Source of the DNA: Methylobacterium tardum
Lineage (GTDB): Bacteria > Pseudomonadota > Alphaproteobacteria > Rhizobiales > Beijerinckiaceae
Assembly (NCBI RefSeq): GCF_023546765.1
Contig: NZ_CP097484.1
Coordinates: forward strand, 3,628,001 to 3,692,000
Direction: 5' to 3'
DNA length: 64,000 nt
Below the pieces are notes generated by a model. It ran no database searches. It was given only the letters and a program-made list of their open reading frames with translations, and had not been told where the DNA came from. A program made the position numbers and the translations under genes. How positions within the stretch are numbered: the first letter of the stretch is position 1; each line of letters opens with the position of its first letter. Of this stretch, positions 48,279 to 58,702 are shown piece after piece.

Positions 48279-50650
48279 ATGCTCAACGTCGTCGGATGCC
48301 TCGTCGAAACCCATGATCTCCGCCTCGTCGTCCTGGCGGCCGCCACCTGCGGACTGTCGGCGCTGACGACGGTCTGCCTCGTCGACCACGCCCGCCGGAC
48401 CGCCGCCTGGGTCCAGGTCGGCTGGCTCGCCGTGGCCGCCTTCGCGGGGGGATCCGGCATCTGGGCGACGCACTTCATCGCCATGCTCGCGTTCGCGCCT
48501 GGCGTCCCGGGCGGCTACGATCTCGGTCTCACCGCGCTCTCCCTCGTCCTCGCGATCGCGCTGGTCGGCGCCGGCGTGGCCCTCTCGGTCTCCGTCGGGG
48601 GGCGTGCGGCCGCATGGGCCGGCGGTGGCGTCGTCGGGCTCGGCATCGCGGCGATGCACTACACCGGCATGGCCGCCTACGACGTCGCCGGGCACAAGGC
48701 GTGGGACCCCGCCGCCGTCGCGGCCTCGCTCGCCCTTTCCGTCCTGCTCGGCGGGGCCGCCCTGTCGGCCCGGCCGGGCGGGCGAGGCCTCGCCCGCCAG
48801 CTTCCCGCCGCGCTCCTGCTGCTGCTCGCCATCTGCGGGCACCATTTCACCGCGATGGGCGCCGTCACCGTTACCCCGGACCCGACCATGGCCGTCTCCG
48901 AGGCCGCGGTCCCGAACGCGTGGCTGGCCGTCGCCGTCGCGCTGGCGAGCTTCACCATCCTCCTCATGGCCGGCGCCGCGCTCGCGCTGGACCTCCGCGA
49001 CCGCCGGCATGCCCAATTGGAGGCCGACCGCCTGCACAGCCTCGCCAACGCCGCCGTCGAGGGGCTCGTGGTCTGCACGGGCGACACCGTCGTCAGCGCC
49101 AACCGCAGCTTCGCCAAGCTCGCCGGCCGGCCCCAGGCCGGCCTCCCGGGCTCGTCCCTGTCCGCCTACCTTCCCGGGGAAGCGACACGCCTCCTCATGG
49201 CCGGCCATCCCGAGCGACCGGTGGAGGTCGAGCTTCGGCGCGCGGACGGCACCTTGATCCCGGTCGAGGTGATCATGCAGCCGGTCGAGCATGCCGGGCG
49301 GCCCCACTACGCCGTGGCCGTGCGCGACCTGCGTGCCCGTCGCCAGGCCGAAAGCCGTATCGCGTTCCTCGCCCACCACGACGCCCTCACCGGCCTCGCG
49401 AACCGCGCCAGCTTCGGCCAGCGGCTCGACCTTGAGATGCGGGCGGCGGACGTGGGGGGACGCAAGCTCGCCGTGCTCTGCCTCGACCTCGACCGCTTCA
49501 AGGAGGTCAACGACCTGTTCGGTCACGCCGCCGGCGACGCGATGCTGGAGGCCGTCGCCCGCATCGTCTCCGCGGAGCTCGACGGCACCCAGACCATGGC
49601 GCGCCTCGGCGGCGACGAGTTCGCCGTTCTGATGCCGTGCGAGCATGCGACCGCCGCGGGGGGACTCGCGGAGCGCATCCTGGAGGCGCTGCGCGCCGGC
49701 CGGGCTGAGGGGGGCGGCCCCAGCATCGCGACCAGCATCGGCGTCGCCCTCTACCCGGACGACACCCGGGAACGCGCGGCGCTCCTCAACTTCGCGGACA
49801 CCGCCCTGTATCGGGCCAAGTCGGAGGGCCGCGGCACGTACCGCTTCTTCGAGGCCCGGATGGGCGCGGAGGTGCACGAGCGCCGCTCGCTGGAACATGA
49901 CCTCCGCCATGCCGTCGCCCGCGGCGAGATGGAGCTCGTCTACCAGCCCCAGACCGAGGTCGGCACCGGCGAGGTCATCGGCTTCGAGGCGCTGCTCCGT
50001 TGGAGGCACCCCGAGCGGGGCCACGTCCCGCCGTCCGTGTTCATCCCCATCGCGGAGGAGAGCGACATCATCCTTCGGATCGGCGAGTGGGTCCTGCGCG
50101 AGGCCTGCCGCGAGGCCGCGGGCTGGCCAAGGCCCTGTCCATCGCCGTCAACGTCTCGGCGGTGCAGATCCACTCCCCGGACCTCGTCGGGCTGGTGCAC
50201 GAGGTGCTCCTCGGGACCGGGTTGGCCCCCGGACGGCTGGAGGTCGAGATCACGGAGACGGCGCTGATCAGCGACCCGAACCGGGCGCTCCTCACCCTGC
50301 GGCAACTCAAGGCGGTCGGCGTGCGTGTCGCGATGGACGATTTCGGGACGGGCTACTCGTCGCTCTCCAACCTGCGCTCCTTCCCGTTCGACAAGATCAA
50401 GATCGACGGCTCGTTCACGCGCGCCGTCGACACCAACGAGCAGACCGCGGCCATCGTGCGCTCGGTGTTGGGCCTCGGCCGGGGCCTCGGGCTTCCGGTC
50501 CTGGCCGAGGGGGTCGAGACCGAGGCCGAACTCGGCTTCCTCGCCGCAGAGCGATGCCATGCGGTGCAGGGCTATCTCCTGGGACGCCCGTCGCCCATCG
50601 CGGCGTTCTCCCGCCATACCCATGGGATCGTCAGGCAGGATGCCGCGTGA
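48279..50650 (+). CDS. MHYT-PAS-GGDEF-EAL cyclic-di-GMP enzyme (frame change near 50128)
   Basis: A membrane-bound enzyme of c-di-GMP turnover, about 790 residues. The MHYT sensor has its repeated His motifs (ATHFIAMLAF, AMHYTGMAAY, GHHFTAMGAV) in seven helices; MHYT domains are proposed to bind Cu, O2, CO or NO. A PAS domain (LANAAVEGLVVCTGDTVVSA) follows, then GGDEF with an intact active site (ARLGGDEFAVLMP), then EAL with FEALLRWRHP, MDDFGTGYSS and AEGVET. The frame changes by one base near 50128 (after REACREAAG). Both catalytic domains look competent if the frame is restored, so direction of activity cannot be told. Confidence 0.85.
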
Positions 50651-50816
50651 CACCCCCGGCGAGCGAGAGGCACGCCATCACCGAACGGTCGCGCGACGGA
50701 TCGCCCGAATGGCCAAGCGGGCGGAGGACGCGGTCGCCGCCGACCTGAAGCAGGCTTTCGCCGGAGAGGCAGCGGAGCGACCGCGCCCCGCGACTGAGCG
50801 GCGTTCGGCCCGATGA
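50640..50816 (+). CDS. Small basic hypothetical protein
   Basis: A 58-residue frame overlapping the end of the c-di-GMP enzyme gene by eleven bases. It reads HHRTVARRIARMAKRAEDAV, then ADLKQAFAG, a single charged helix. No family is recognised. Confidence 0.35.
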   Translation: MPRDTPGEREARHHRTVARRIARMAKRAEDAVAADLKQAFAGEAAERPRPATERRSAR

Positions 50817-50969
50817 CCATCATGCTCGCCCCGGCCTCGAACACCGCCTCGCGCGGCCTGGTGAACGCCGGTCCTCCGTGACGCGCGGCGCAATCAGGGT
50901 CGCGGGCCGTCTGCCCTCGGGCTCGTCATCGAATCCTCTCTGACCGACCGGTCCCTGGCGTCGCCGTCC

Positions 50970-52052
50970 TCAGGCCGGGATGCGGTCGATGCCGCCAGTT
51001 TCCTCTTCCGCCACGCCGTTCTCGCGATGGCGGAACGCGCTGAGCGCCCTGTACACCTGCAGCCGCGCCCGCATGACGGAGCCAAGCGGCCGGTGCGCCG
51101 CGAGGCTATGCGCGGGACGGAAGGTCATCACCTCGTCGAAGTAGTTCACCCGCTCCGGGGAGTAGGCGTCCTGGGGCGGCAGGCGAACCGTCGCCACCGT
51201 GCGGTACGGGCTGACCGAGACCGGCCAGTCGACCGAGGCGTCCTCGATGGGCTGCTTGTCGGCGTCGGCCCAAAGCTGGACCCTCAGCTCGTAGACGACG
51301 TCGTGCTCCCGAAAGAAGTCGACCGTGGCGTGCCGGAACCCGTTTTCGTCCTGATGGGGGTCGAGCCGCCATTCGGAGAGCGCGCGCTGGGCGTCGGTCA
51401 CCGGCACGGCCCCGAGCTTGGCCACGTAGTCCCCGAAGCGGACCGGCGCCTGGCTGAAGTAGCTGTCGGCGAGCGGATGGCTGTAGGGGTGGCCGAAGAA
51501 ATCGGCCATGGCGCTCTCCGTGCCGAAGGCGTGTAGGACACGGTTGAGGTTACGCGCGGTCGAGGAGACTGCGCTCTTCACCCCCTCCGGCATCCCCGTC
51601 GACTTGCCGATGACCGTGCCGTCGCGCAGGAACCCCGCCGCCGTGCCGGACGGGAAGGTCGTGCCGGTGGCGAGGACGAAATCCTGGGTGTCGACCGCGT
51701 GGCCGGGCAGCTTCTCGCCGGGCACGTCGAAGACCTTGATCGACATGCCGCGGTGGGTCGAGACGCGGTCCCCCAGCGTTTCGCCGGGGCCTTGCGCGAA
51801 GCGCACCGCGACCGGATGCGTCCCCGGAGTGGCGAAAAGGCCCTGAGCCAACTCGGGCGGCAGACCCTCTGCGACCACCAGTTCGCCGGTCACGCAGGCC
51901 GAGCTCTTGGCGTGGCTCGCGCGCACCGCATGGTGCTCGCGCGCCTCGACGGCCCGTGACTGCCGGGTCATCCCCTCGATGATGCCGTCGATGGTCTTCT
52001 GCTCGTCCGGCGCGGGGGTCTCGATCTCGGCTGCGTAGCGCAGGTAGTCCAT
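50970..52052 (-). CDS. Catalase-family haem protein (SrpA-like)
   Basis: A 360-residue protein of the small catalase-related group. It shows HAKSSACVTGELVVAEGLPP (distal His region), PVAVRFAQGPGETLGDRVST, HRGMSIKVFDVPGEKLPGHA, DTQDFVLATGTTFPSGTA and a C-terminal FRPAHSLAAHRPLGSVMRAR with VYRALSAFR. These align with the catalase core, though the usual proximal Tyr motif (RxxxY) is not clear to me. It may be a peroxidase or lipid-peroxide enzyme rather than a true catalase. ATG 52052 is the start. Confidence 0.8.
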   Translation of the reverse strand: MDYLRYAAEIETPAPDEQKTIDGIIEGMTRQSRAVEAREHHAVRASHAKSSACVTGELVVAEGLPPELAQGLFATPGTHPVAVRFAQGPGETLGDRVSTHRGMSIKVFDVPGEKLPGHAVDTQDFVLATGTTFPSGTAAGFLRDGTVIGKSTGMPEGVKSAVSSTARNLNRVLHAFGTESAMADFFGHPYSHPLADSYFSQAPVRFGDYVAKLGAVPVTDAQRALSEWRLDPHQDENGFRHATVDFFREHDVVYELRVQLWADADKQPIEDASVDWPVSVSPYRTVATVRLPPQDAYSPERVNYFDEVMTFRPAHSLAAHRPLGSVMRARLQVYRALSAFRHRENGVAEEETGGIDRIPA

Positions 52053-52569
52053 GGCCGACCTCCTCAAGGATGTGCCCGTATCGGGCGCCACGCTCGACGC
52101 GAGACGATGGCTGCACCGGGCGGACGTGCCGGCTCCCGGGTCGCCCCCGGGACTGCCGCGCGCGTGTGCCATGATCGGGGTACTGGCGGCATCGCCAACC
52201 GTACCTCGACAAACGCAGCCCAGGCCCTTCGTTCCCCGAAACTCGGCGACGGACGATTGAGTCATGCCCAATTCGGAGCGCACGTACGCCCTGGCAATTC
52301 GATCCCGGGTGTTCCGCCGACTGCGACCAGCGGCGCCGCACAGCGGAGACCCTGTCGTTCGCGCAGGCGCAAGGCCTCCGGCGGTCGAAATCCGCCCCCT
52401 CGTACCCACCGCCGGAGGCTGAACGGCGCCCGCGGCGGCGCCGGCCCTCGCTGGAGGGCAAGACGTCGATGCGCCCTCGACCGCACCGCAGTCCGAACGC
52501 CTTGCGTTCCGGATGTCGAGGGCTGACTCTATGAGCCCAGCGTACCGGCGCGGTCAGGGAGAAGCGCTC
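52053..52569. other. Intergenic region between divergent genes
   Basis: No gene seen. Promoters for the catalase-family gene and the dehydrogenase should lie here. Confidence 0.4.
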
Positions 52570-53655
52570 ATGCACCTCGTCATGCTACCGGGTGATGGCA
52601 TTGGACCTGAGATCTCACATGCCACCCGCCGCGTGCTGGAAGTCGTCGACCGGGCGCTCGCCCTGGGGCTCACCTTCGAGGAACACGAGATCGGGCTGTC
52701 CCGCCTCGCGAGGGATGGCTCGACGTTCCCGGAGGCGGTGTTGGAGCGCTGCCGGGCGTCGGACGGGGTGATCCTTGGGCCGGTCTCGCACTCGGACTAT
52801 CCGCCCCGCGAGAAGGGTGGGATCAACGGCTCGGCGCTGCTGCGGCGCGAACTCGACCTCTATGCCAACATCCGGCCGTGCCGCTCGCGTGAAGGGCTGG
52901 CCTATTACGGCCGCACGCCCATCGACCTCGTGATCGTCCGCGAGAACACGGAAGGGTTCTACGCCGACCGCACGATGCACATGGGCACCGGGGAGTTCAT
53001 GCCGACGCCCGACGTCGCCATCGCCATGCGCAAGGTGACCGCCAAGGGCTCCGAAAGGATCGCCCGCGCCGCTTTCGAGATCGCCCGCACCCGGCGTCGG
53101 CGGAAGCTGACCTACGTCCACAAGGTCAACGTGCTGAAGATGTCGGACGCCCTGTTCCTGAAGGAAGGCCGCCGCGTGGCGGAGAGCTATCCGGATATCG
53201 CCACCGACGACCAGTTGATCGACTCGATGACCGCGATGCTCGTGCGCGATGCCGCCCGCTTCGACGTGATAGTCACCACCAACATGTTCGGGGACATCCT
53301 GTCGGATCTCGCCTCCGAGTTGTCGGGCAGCCTCGGTTTGGGCGCGGCGATCAACGCAGGCGACCAGCACTGCGTGGCGCAAGCTCAGCACGGCTCGGCG
53401 CCCGACATCCAGGGGCAGGACAAGGCCAACCCATGCTCGCTGGTGCTGTCGGCCGCGATGCTGCTCGATTGGTTGGCAGATCGGCTCGACCGTCCCGATC
53501 TTCGGCGGGGCGCGGCGGCGATTGACGCGGCCGTCGATCACCTGGTCAAGGACCCAGCGACCCGCACACGCGACCTCGGTGGCCTGCTCGGTACCCAGGC
53601 TTTTGCGGAGACCCTCTGCAAGGAAGTCGAAAGCCGGCTTCGTCATACGCGGTAG
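52570..53655 (+). CDS. Isocitrate/isopropylmalate/tartrate dehydrogenase family enzyme
   Basis: A 361-residue beta-decarboxylating NAD(P)-dependent dehydrogenase. It has the family start (MHLVMLPGDGIGPEISHATR), the substrate loop (RRELDLYANIRPCRSREG), catalytic Tyr/Lys region (LVIVRENTEGFYA, THVHKVNVLK-like YVHKVNVLKMSD), and the metal-binding Asp (FDVIVTTNMFGDILSDLASE). The LYANIRP and RENTEGFY features fit isopropylmalate or tartrate/D-malate dehydrogenases more than isocitrate dehydrogenase. It stands alone, so the substrate remains open. ATG 52570 is chosen because the upstream 19 codons are not family-like. Confidence 0.85.
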   Translation: MHLVMLPGDGIGPEISHATRRVLEVVDRALALGLTFEEHEIGLSRLARDGSTFPEAVLERCRASDGVILGPVSHSDYPPREKGGINGSALLRRELDLYANIRPCRSREGLAYYGRTPIDLVIVRENTEGFYADRTMHMGTGEFMPTPDVAIAMRKVTAKGSERIARAAFEIARTRRRRKLTYVHKVNVLKMSDALFLKEGRRVAESYPDIATDDQLIDSMTAMLVRDAARFDVIVTTNMFGDILSDLASELSGSLGLGAAINAGDQHCVAQAQHGSAPDIQGQDKANPCSLVLSAAMLLDWLADRLDRPDLRRGAAAIDAAVDHLVKDPATRTRDLGGLLGTQAFAETLCKEVESRLRHTR

Positions 53656-54036
53656 GTCGTCAGCCAACGACGCGACTGGCCCGCCTTCCCCCGGTGCGGA
53701 CCTCGCGAGTGGGTGCGCGGCTCGCGTCGCCGACCCTGCGACGAGCGCGACGGCACGGTTCGATTCGACCTGCGAGGAATCGGGCCGGCCTGTGGCCCGT
53801 CTCGACGGGCAGGCGCGGCGCGATGCGGGGCCAACGGCCCGAAACCGCGCGCCCTGTCCGGGCCGGATCGGCCACGATCGGACCGCGCGCATCCGTGCGA
53901 CCCGCACGGCCGGCTATCCTCAACCTAGGATAGCGGACCCGGAACGGCGCGTTCGGTCTTGGATTCGCGGACCAAATCAGAATACGGTCGTGGGCCAGGC
54001 GGCGACAACGCGCGGCGGCCCGCGGAGCCAGATCAC
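53656..54036. other. Control region of the TerB operon
   Basis: Between the dehydrogenase stop and the TerB-family gene. It holds the palindrome at 53914-53933 and a possible TTGGAT (53958) / AATACG promoter. Nothing coding is seen. Confidence 0.4.
53914..53933. promoter_or_regulatory. Palindrome upstream of the TerB operon
   Basis: CTATCCT (53914-53920) and AGGATAG (53927-53933) are perfect inverted arms around CAACCT. It lies about 100 bases before the first gene. Its arms resemble those of the CsoR/RcnR-type operator at 11632-11647 (CTATCC/GGATAG) but without the C tract. It may be an operator for the defence-like operon. Confidence 0.5.
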
Positions 54037-57000
54037 GTGGCAAGGGTAAGCAGAGCCAAGGGGCGTTGGGCCGCCCTGGTCTTGGTGATGGCGTTCGTTT
54101 CCGTCCCCCGTCGGGTGGGGATGCCTCGGCGCAGGGGGTCGATCAGGCCACCCGCGCCGCACAGAACGACCTCAGGGACCTTGGCTTCGACCCTGGCACG
54201 ATCGACGGCAGGTGGGGCCCGCGGTCGTTGGCTGCCCTCAGACGCTTCCAGCGCGGCGAAGGTCTCCCCGAGAGCGGAAGGGCCGATCCAGACACGCTGG
54301 CGCGCTTGCGGCAACGATCCAGGCAGCCGTCTGCGGCTTCGCCGATCGCCAAGGCCCCGGAGCCCGACGCGACCGCGCGCTCCCCGCTGCCATCCGTCGG
54401 TGTCGCACAAGTCCCGGATCCCGATGCGCGAGCCAAGGAAAGCCCGGCGCCGACGTCGTCGGCCCAGGATGCCATCGATAGCGACAGCCCCGACGGACAC
54501 ACCGGGGGGGCGAAAGCCGCCGCGCCTTCGGTCTCCGGTCAAGCGTCGGGAGAGTCCAGGGCCAACGCGCCGAACCCCGCCGCCGAGCCACGATCGCAAG
54601 CGCCGGGGACTTCGAGCCAGTCCCCGGCCCCCGCCTTCCCCCTCGCCACGCTCGCGCTGGTCGGCGCCATCGTACCCGGCGCCCTGCTGGCCGCCTGGGG
54701 CGTGCGCCGCAGACGCCGCCAATTGGTCCCGTCCACGCCGGAGACCATCGACGCCGGGCTTAGGGACGGCGAGCCGGCTCCATCGACCGGCCTGCCGCGC
54801 GAGGCACCCGTGGGTTTGCGCGCTGCACGGCCGGCGGCCTCGAACCACGTCGCCGTCATTCCCGAACCGAGGACGCCGATGGCCGACCCGAGCCCGATGA
54901 CGGGGCTCGTCGGCTCCACGGAGGTCCCGGCGCCGGACGCCGTCGCCGATCCGCCGGCGGATGATCCCATTGAAGCGACGGATCGATCCGGCGCGATCGA
55001 TCCCGGACAGGATCCGGAGAGCCGCCGCGCGCCGGTCCGGCGCCTGCCTCGAACCCTTTCGTCGCGCGATCGCCGGAGACGGCCGACGACCGCTCGTGCC
55101 ACCCGCCGGCCATCGCCCCGCGTTCCCCGGATGCGGCCGCGCCACCCCGGGCATCCGAACCCGCGACGCGTCCATCGAAGCACAGGCTTGCCGGCGACCG
55201 GACGTGGGTCCCCGCCGGCGTCGGCGTGGCCGTCGCGGGCCTGACCCTTCCCGGGCTCGTCTACGTCGGCAGGACCTTGCCGCCGGCCAAGGGGGCGAAC
55301 AGAACGACAACTGCCTGGTCGACCCCGGGCTCGCCGTCCCCAGGACCACCTCCGACACCGCCGGCCGGCACCTGGAATACTGCCCGTCCTACGGGAGCAT
55401 GAAGCCTTCGTCCCGTCGGGCCTACCTCGAATGGCTGGCCGGCGACCGGGCCGCTCCGGGGACGCCCATCGGCTACGTGTTCCTGTACCTTTACGGGCTC
55501 GAACGGCGCGGGGTGCTCGAAGGATCGGCCGAGGACAGGCCCGCCATCCGAGCGGAAGTCGAGCGGCTCCTCTCGGTCTACGGCGACAACGGCTCGTTCC
55601 GCCACTACGCGAGCTGCCTGCTGGCGGCGCTGGACGCCCTGTCGCTCGTGCCCGGGACGGATCCGGCGCCGGTCTTCGAGCCCAGCGGCTACGAGCTGCC
55701 GCTGTCGGTGCGCTTCGCCGTCGGCTCCCGCATCCGCGACGGCAAGCCGGTCGAGGGCGTCTGGCTGCTGGCATGGACGATGTCCCACCCCGAGACGCGC
55801 GTGCGCACGCCGGCGCGCCGCGCCTTCGACCGCGTCAGGGACGAGTTCGTGGCGGAGTTCGAGCGCCGGCATCCGTCCGGCGGCCTGCCGATCAAGTGGC
55901 GCAAGGGCGCGCCGTCCCCGGCCTTGTACCGGGCGGCGAGCCGGACCTTCGAGGTCGACCTCGCGCTCTTCGGGTCCGAGCGGATGCCCGACCTCGCGCG
56001 TCACGCGGACGCGCTCGCCCTCGGGCGCGAGCTGCTCGACCTGAGCTCCGACCGGCTGGACGCCTACAGCCGACACCTGGGCAAGGAGGCGGGCCGAGCG
56101 TCCCCCCTCTCGCTCCAGGCCCTGGCCCTGTTGCCGGCCGGCCAGCGCGAGCGCGCGGCGGACGCGCCGGCCGCCGCCCACCTCTCGTGGCTGCGCGAGC
56201 GGGCGGAGGCGTGCGCCCCGGTGCCGCTGGCCGAGCTGGGCAGGCGCGTGGCCGGGCGGTCCGATGCGGGAGCCACCGCCGCCAAGCCGCGGGAGCTGGC
56301 CGACGTCCTGTGCCGCTTCGGGATCGGCCTGATCCCCGACCCCCGCTTCCCTGTCCGAGCCCCGGCGGCGGACGTGACGCTGTTCGCGTTGACCGGGCCT
56401 CGGGACGCCGTGGACGCCCCGTCCGCGGCTTACGAGGCTGCGTTCCTCACCCTGTCCGTCGGCATGCTGATGGCCCGCGCGGACGGCGTCGTGACCGAGG
56501 ACGAACGCGCGGTCCTGCGCGACCTGGCTTCCGATGCGCCGGGCCTCGGCCCGGACGAGCGCTTGCGGCTGGGTGCCGACGCATCGTGGCTCGAAGCCCA
56601 CCCGACCGAGCTCACCTCGATGCGCGCCCGGCTCGCCGGGCTGGACCCGGAGCGGAAGCGGGCCGTCGCCGACACGCTCGTGCGCGTGGCGTCCAGCGAC
56701 GGCCGCCACCACCGGGCCGAGATCGCGCTGCTGGAGAAGGCGTTCCGTCAGATGGGCCTGGACCTCAACGGCTTGTACTCGGCGCTGCACGGGGCCGCGC
56801 CGGCGGCGGCGCCGGACGGGCCCGTGCTCGTCGCGCGCGGCCCGGCGCGCGAGGCGGCCTTCCTCATCCCCGGCGGCCCCGAGGACGGGCGGGAGCCGTC
56901 GGGCCGTGCGGCCGCCGACGCGTCCCGACGGGCGGAACGGGGACCGCCCGCGCCGGCGGGACGCGTCGATGCGGAGCGCCTGGCCGCCATCAGGTCGGAA

Positions 57001-57366
57001 ACCGAGGCGGTGAGCTCCGTCCTCGCCGGGGTGTTCGACCTGGACGCCGACCCCATCCGTGAGGCGCAGGGGGCGCCCCCCGAGGCCGAACCGGCCCCGA
57101 TGGCCGCCCCCGGGGCCCCCGACGGCGGGTTCGATGGCCTCGACGCCCGGCTCGCCGGCCTGATGCGCGCCCTCGCGGGGCGACCCGAGTGGCCGAGGGA
57201 CGCGTTCGACCGCCTGGCCCGCGAGCGCGGGCTGATGCCCGGCGCGGCGATGGAGGACCTCAACGCGTGGTCCTTCGACCGATTCGACGACCCGCTCGCC
57301 GAGGAGGGCGACCCGGTCCTCGTGAACGTCGGCCTGATCCCGGCCCACCTTTTGGAAACAGCATGA
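54037..57366 (+). CDS. Peptidoglycan-binding-like / TM / TerB-N-TerB-TerB-C protein (three frame changes)
   Basis: Read across three one-base frame changes (~54110, ~55030, ~55290) this is one protein of about 1100 residues. It has a signal-like helix (GRWAALVLVMAFVSV), a PG_binding_1-type repeat (AAQNDLRDLGFDPGTIDGRW, LAALRRFQRG), a Pro/Ala linker, a membrane helix (PLATLALVGAIVPGALLAAW) and a second long linker. Then come the TerB-N signature (TWVPAGVGVAVAG, LVYVGR, LEYCPSYGSMKPSSRRAYLE, WLAGDR, YVFLYLYGLERRGVLE), a central TerB (LMARADGVVTEDERAVLRDL, VASSDGRHHRAEIALLEKAF) and TerB-C (LNAWSFDRFDDPLAEEGDPV). TerB domains bind metal and occur in tellurite/phage-stress systems. GTG 54037 has GGAG upstream; ATG 53959 is an alternative. 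Its stop overlaps the next start as ATGA. Confidence 0.8.
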
Positions 57367-58702
57367 CCGTCACCGTCACCAAGCCCGCGCCGAACATCAG
57401 GCCCCGGGACCGCGACACCATCGTCAACGCACTGCGGGCGGGGGTCGTGCCGCGCCTGGGCCTGCAGCACATCCAGGTGGGGCGCCGAAGGGAGATCGAG
57501 GCGCTCCTCGCGGACGTCTCGCGGGTCGCCGACGGCGGCGCGGCGTTGCGTTTCGTCGTCGGCGAGTACGGTGCGGGGAAGACGTTCTTCCTCTTCCTCG
57601 TGCGCCAGCTCGCCCTGGCCAAGAACCTGGTGGTGATGCAGGCCGACCTCGCCCCGGACCGCCGGCTCCACGCGACGGGGGGCCGGCGCGGCTGCTGTAC
57701 GCGGAGCTCGCCCGGAACCTCGCGACCCGCGCGGCGCCCGACGGCGGGGCCATGCGCAACGTCCTCGAACGTTTCGTCGCCAGGGCCGTCGAGGACGGGA
57801 AGCGCCCCGGGCGCGCGACCGAGGACGCGATCCGGGCCGGCCTCGCCGAGTTGCAGGAACAGGTGGGAGGCTACGACTTCGCCACCGTGGTCGCCGCCTA
57901 CGCCGCGGCCCACGAGGACGGCGACGAGGCACGGCAGGCGAACGCGCTGCGCTGGCTGCGGGGCGAGTACGCGACGCGGACCGAGGCGCGCCAGGATCTC
58001 GGCGTCCGCGGCATCATCGACGACGGGAACGTCTACGACAGCCTGAAGCTCCTCGCCCGCTTCGTACGCCTCGCCGGCTATGACGGGCTGTTCGTCTGCC
58101 TCGACGAGCTCGTGAACCTCTACAAGCTCCAGAGCCCCCAGGCCCGCAACCAGAACTACGAGCAGATCCTGCGCGTCCTCAACGACGTCCTCCAGGGCAC
58201 GGTCGAGGGCCTGGGGTTCGTCCTCGGCGGGACGCCGGAGTTCCTGCTGGACACGCGGCGGGGCCTCTACTCCTACGAGGCGCTCCAGTCCCGGCTCGCG
58301 GGCAACAGCTTCGCGACGGACGGCCTTGTGGACCTGTCCGGTCCCGTGGTCCGGCTGCAGAACCTGACCCCCGAGGAGATGCTGGTCCTGCTCGAACGCC
58401 TGCGGGACGTGTTCGCGGGCGGCGACCGGGCCCGCCACCTGGTCCCGGACGAGGCGCTGCACGCGTTCCTCGACCATTGCCGGGCCAGGGTGGGCGACGC
58501 CTACTTCCGCACGCCCCGCAACACGGTCAAGGCGTTCGTGGACCTCCTGGCCGTGCTGGACCAGAACCCGGGGGCGGACTGGCGCGAACGGCTCGGCGCC
58601 GTGGCCATACCCGAGGACGGCGCCGCCGACGCTTCGGCGCCCGCGGACGACGGCGACGGCGAGGCCGCGGGGACCGACGACCTCGCGCGCCTGCGGCTGT
58701 GA
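57363..58702 (+). CDS. brxD: BrxD-like P-loop ATPase (DUF2791 family; frame change near 57680)
   Basis: A protein of about 445 residues related to the BREX ATPase family BrxC/BrxD. Walker A is VVGEYGAGKTFF (residues ~65-76), Walker B is GLFVCLDELVNLYKLQ. The middle carries LNDVLQGTVEGLGFVLGGTP (sensor region), and the end has RTPRNTVKAFVDLL. One base change in a run of six G near 57680 separates the N-terminal ~115 residues from the rest. In BREX type 2-like loci brxD sits beside a BrxHI helicase, as here. Its likely job is ATP-driven assembly or remodelling on DNA. The stop overlaps the helicase start as GTGA. Confidence 0.8.
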
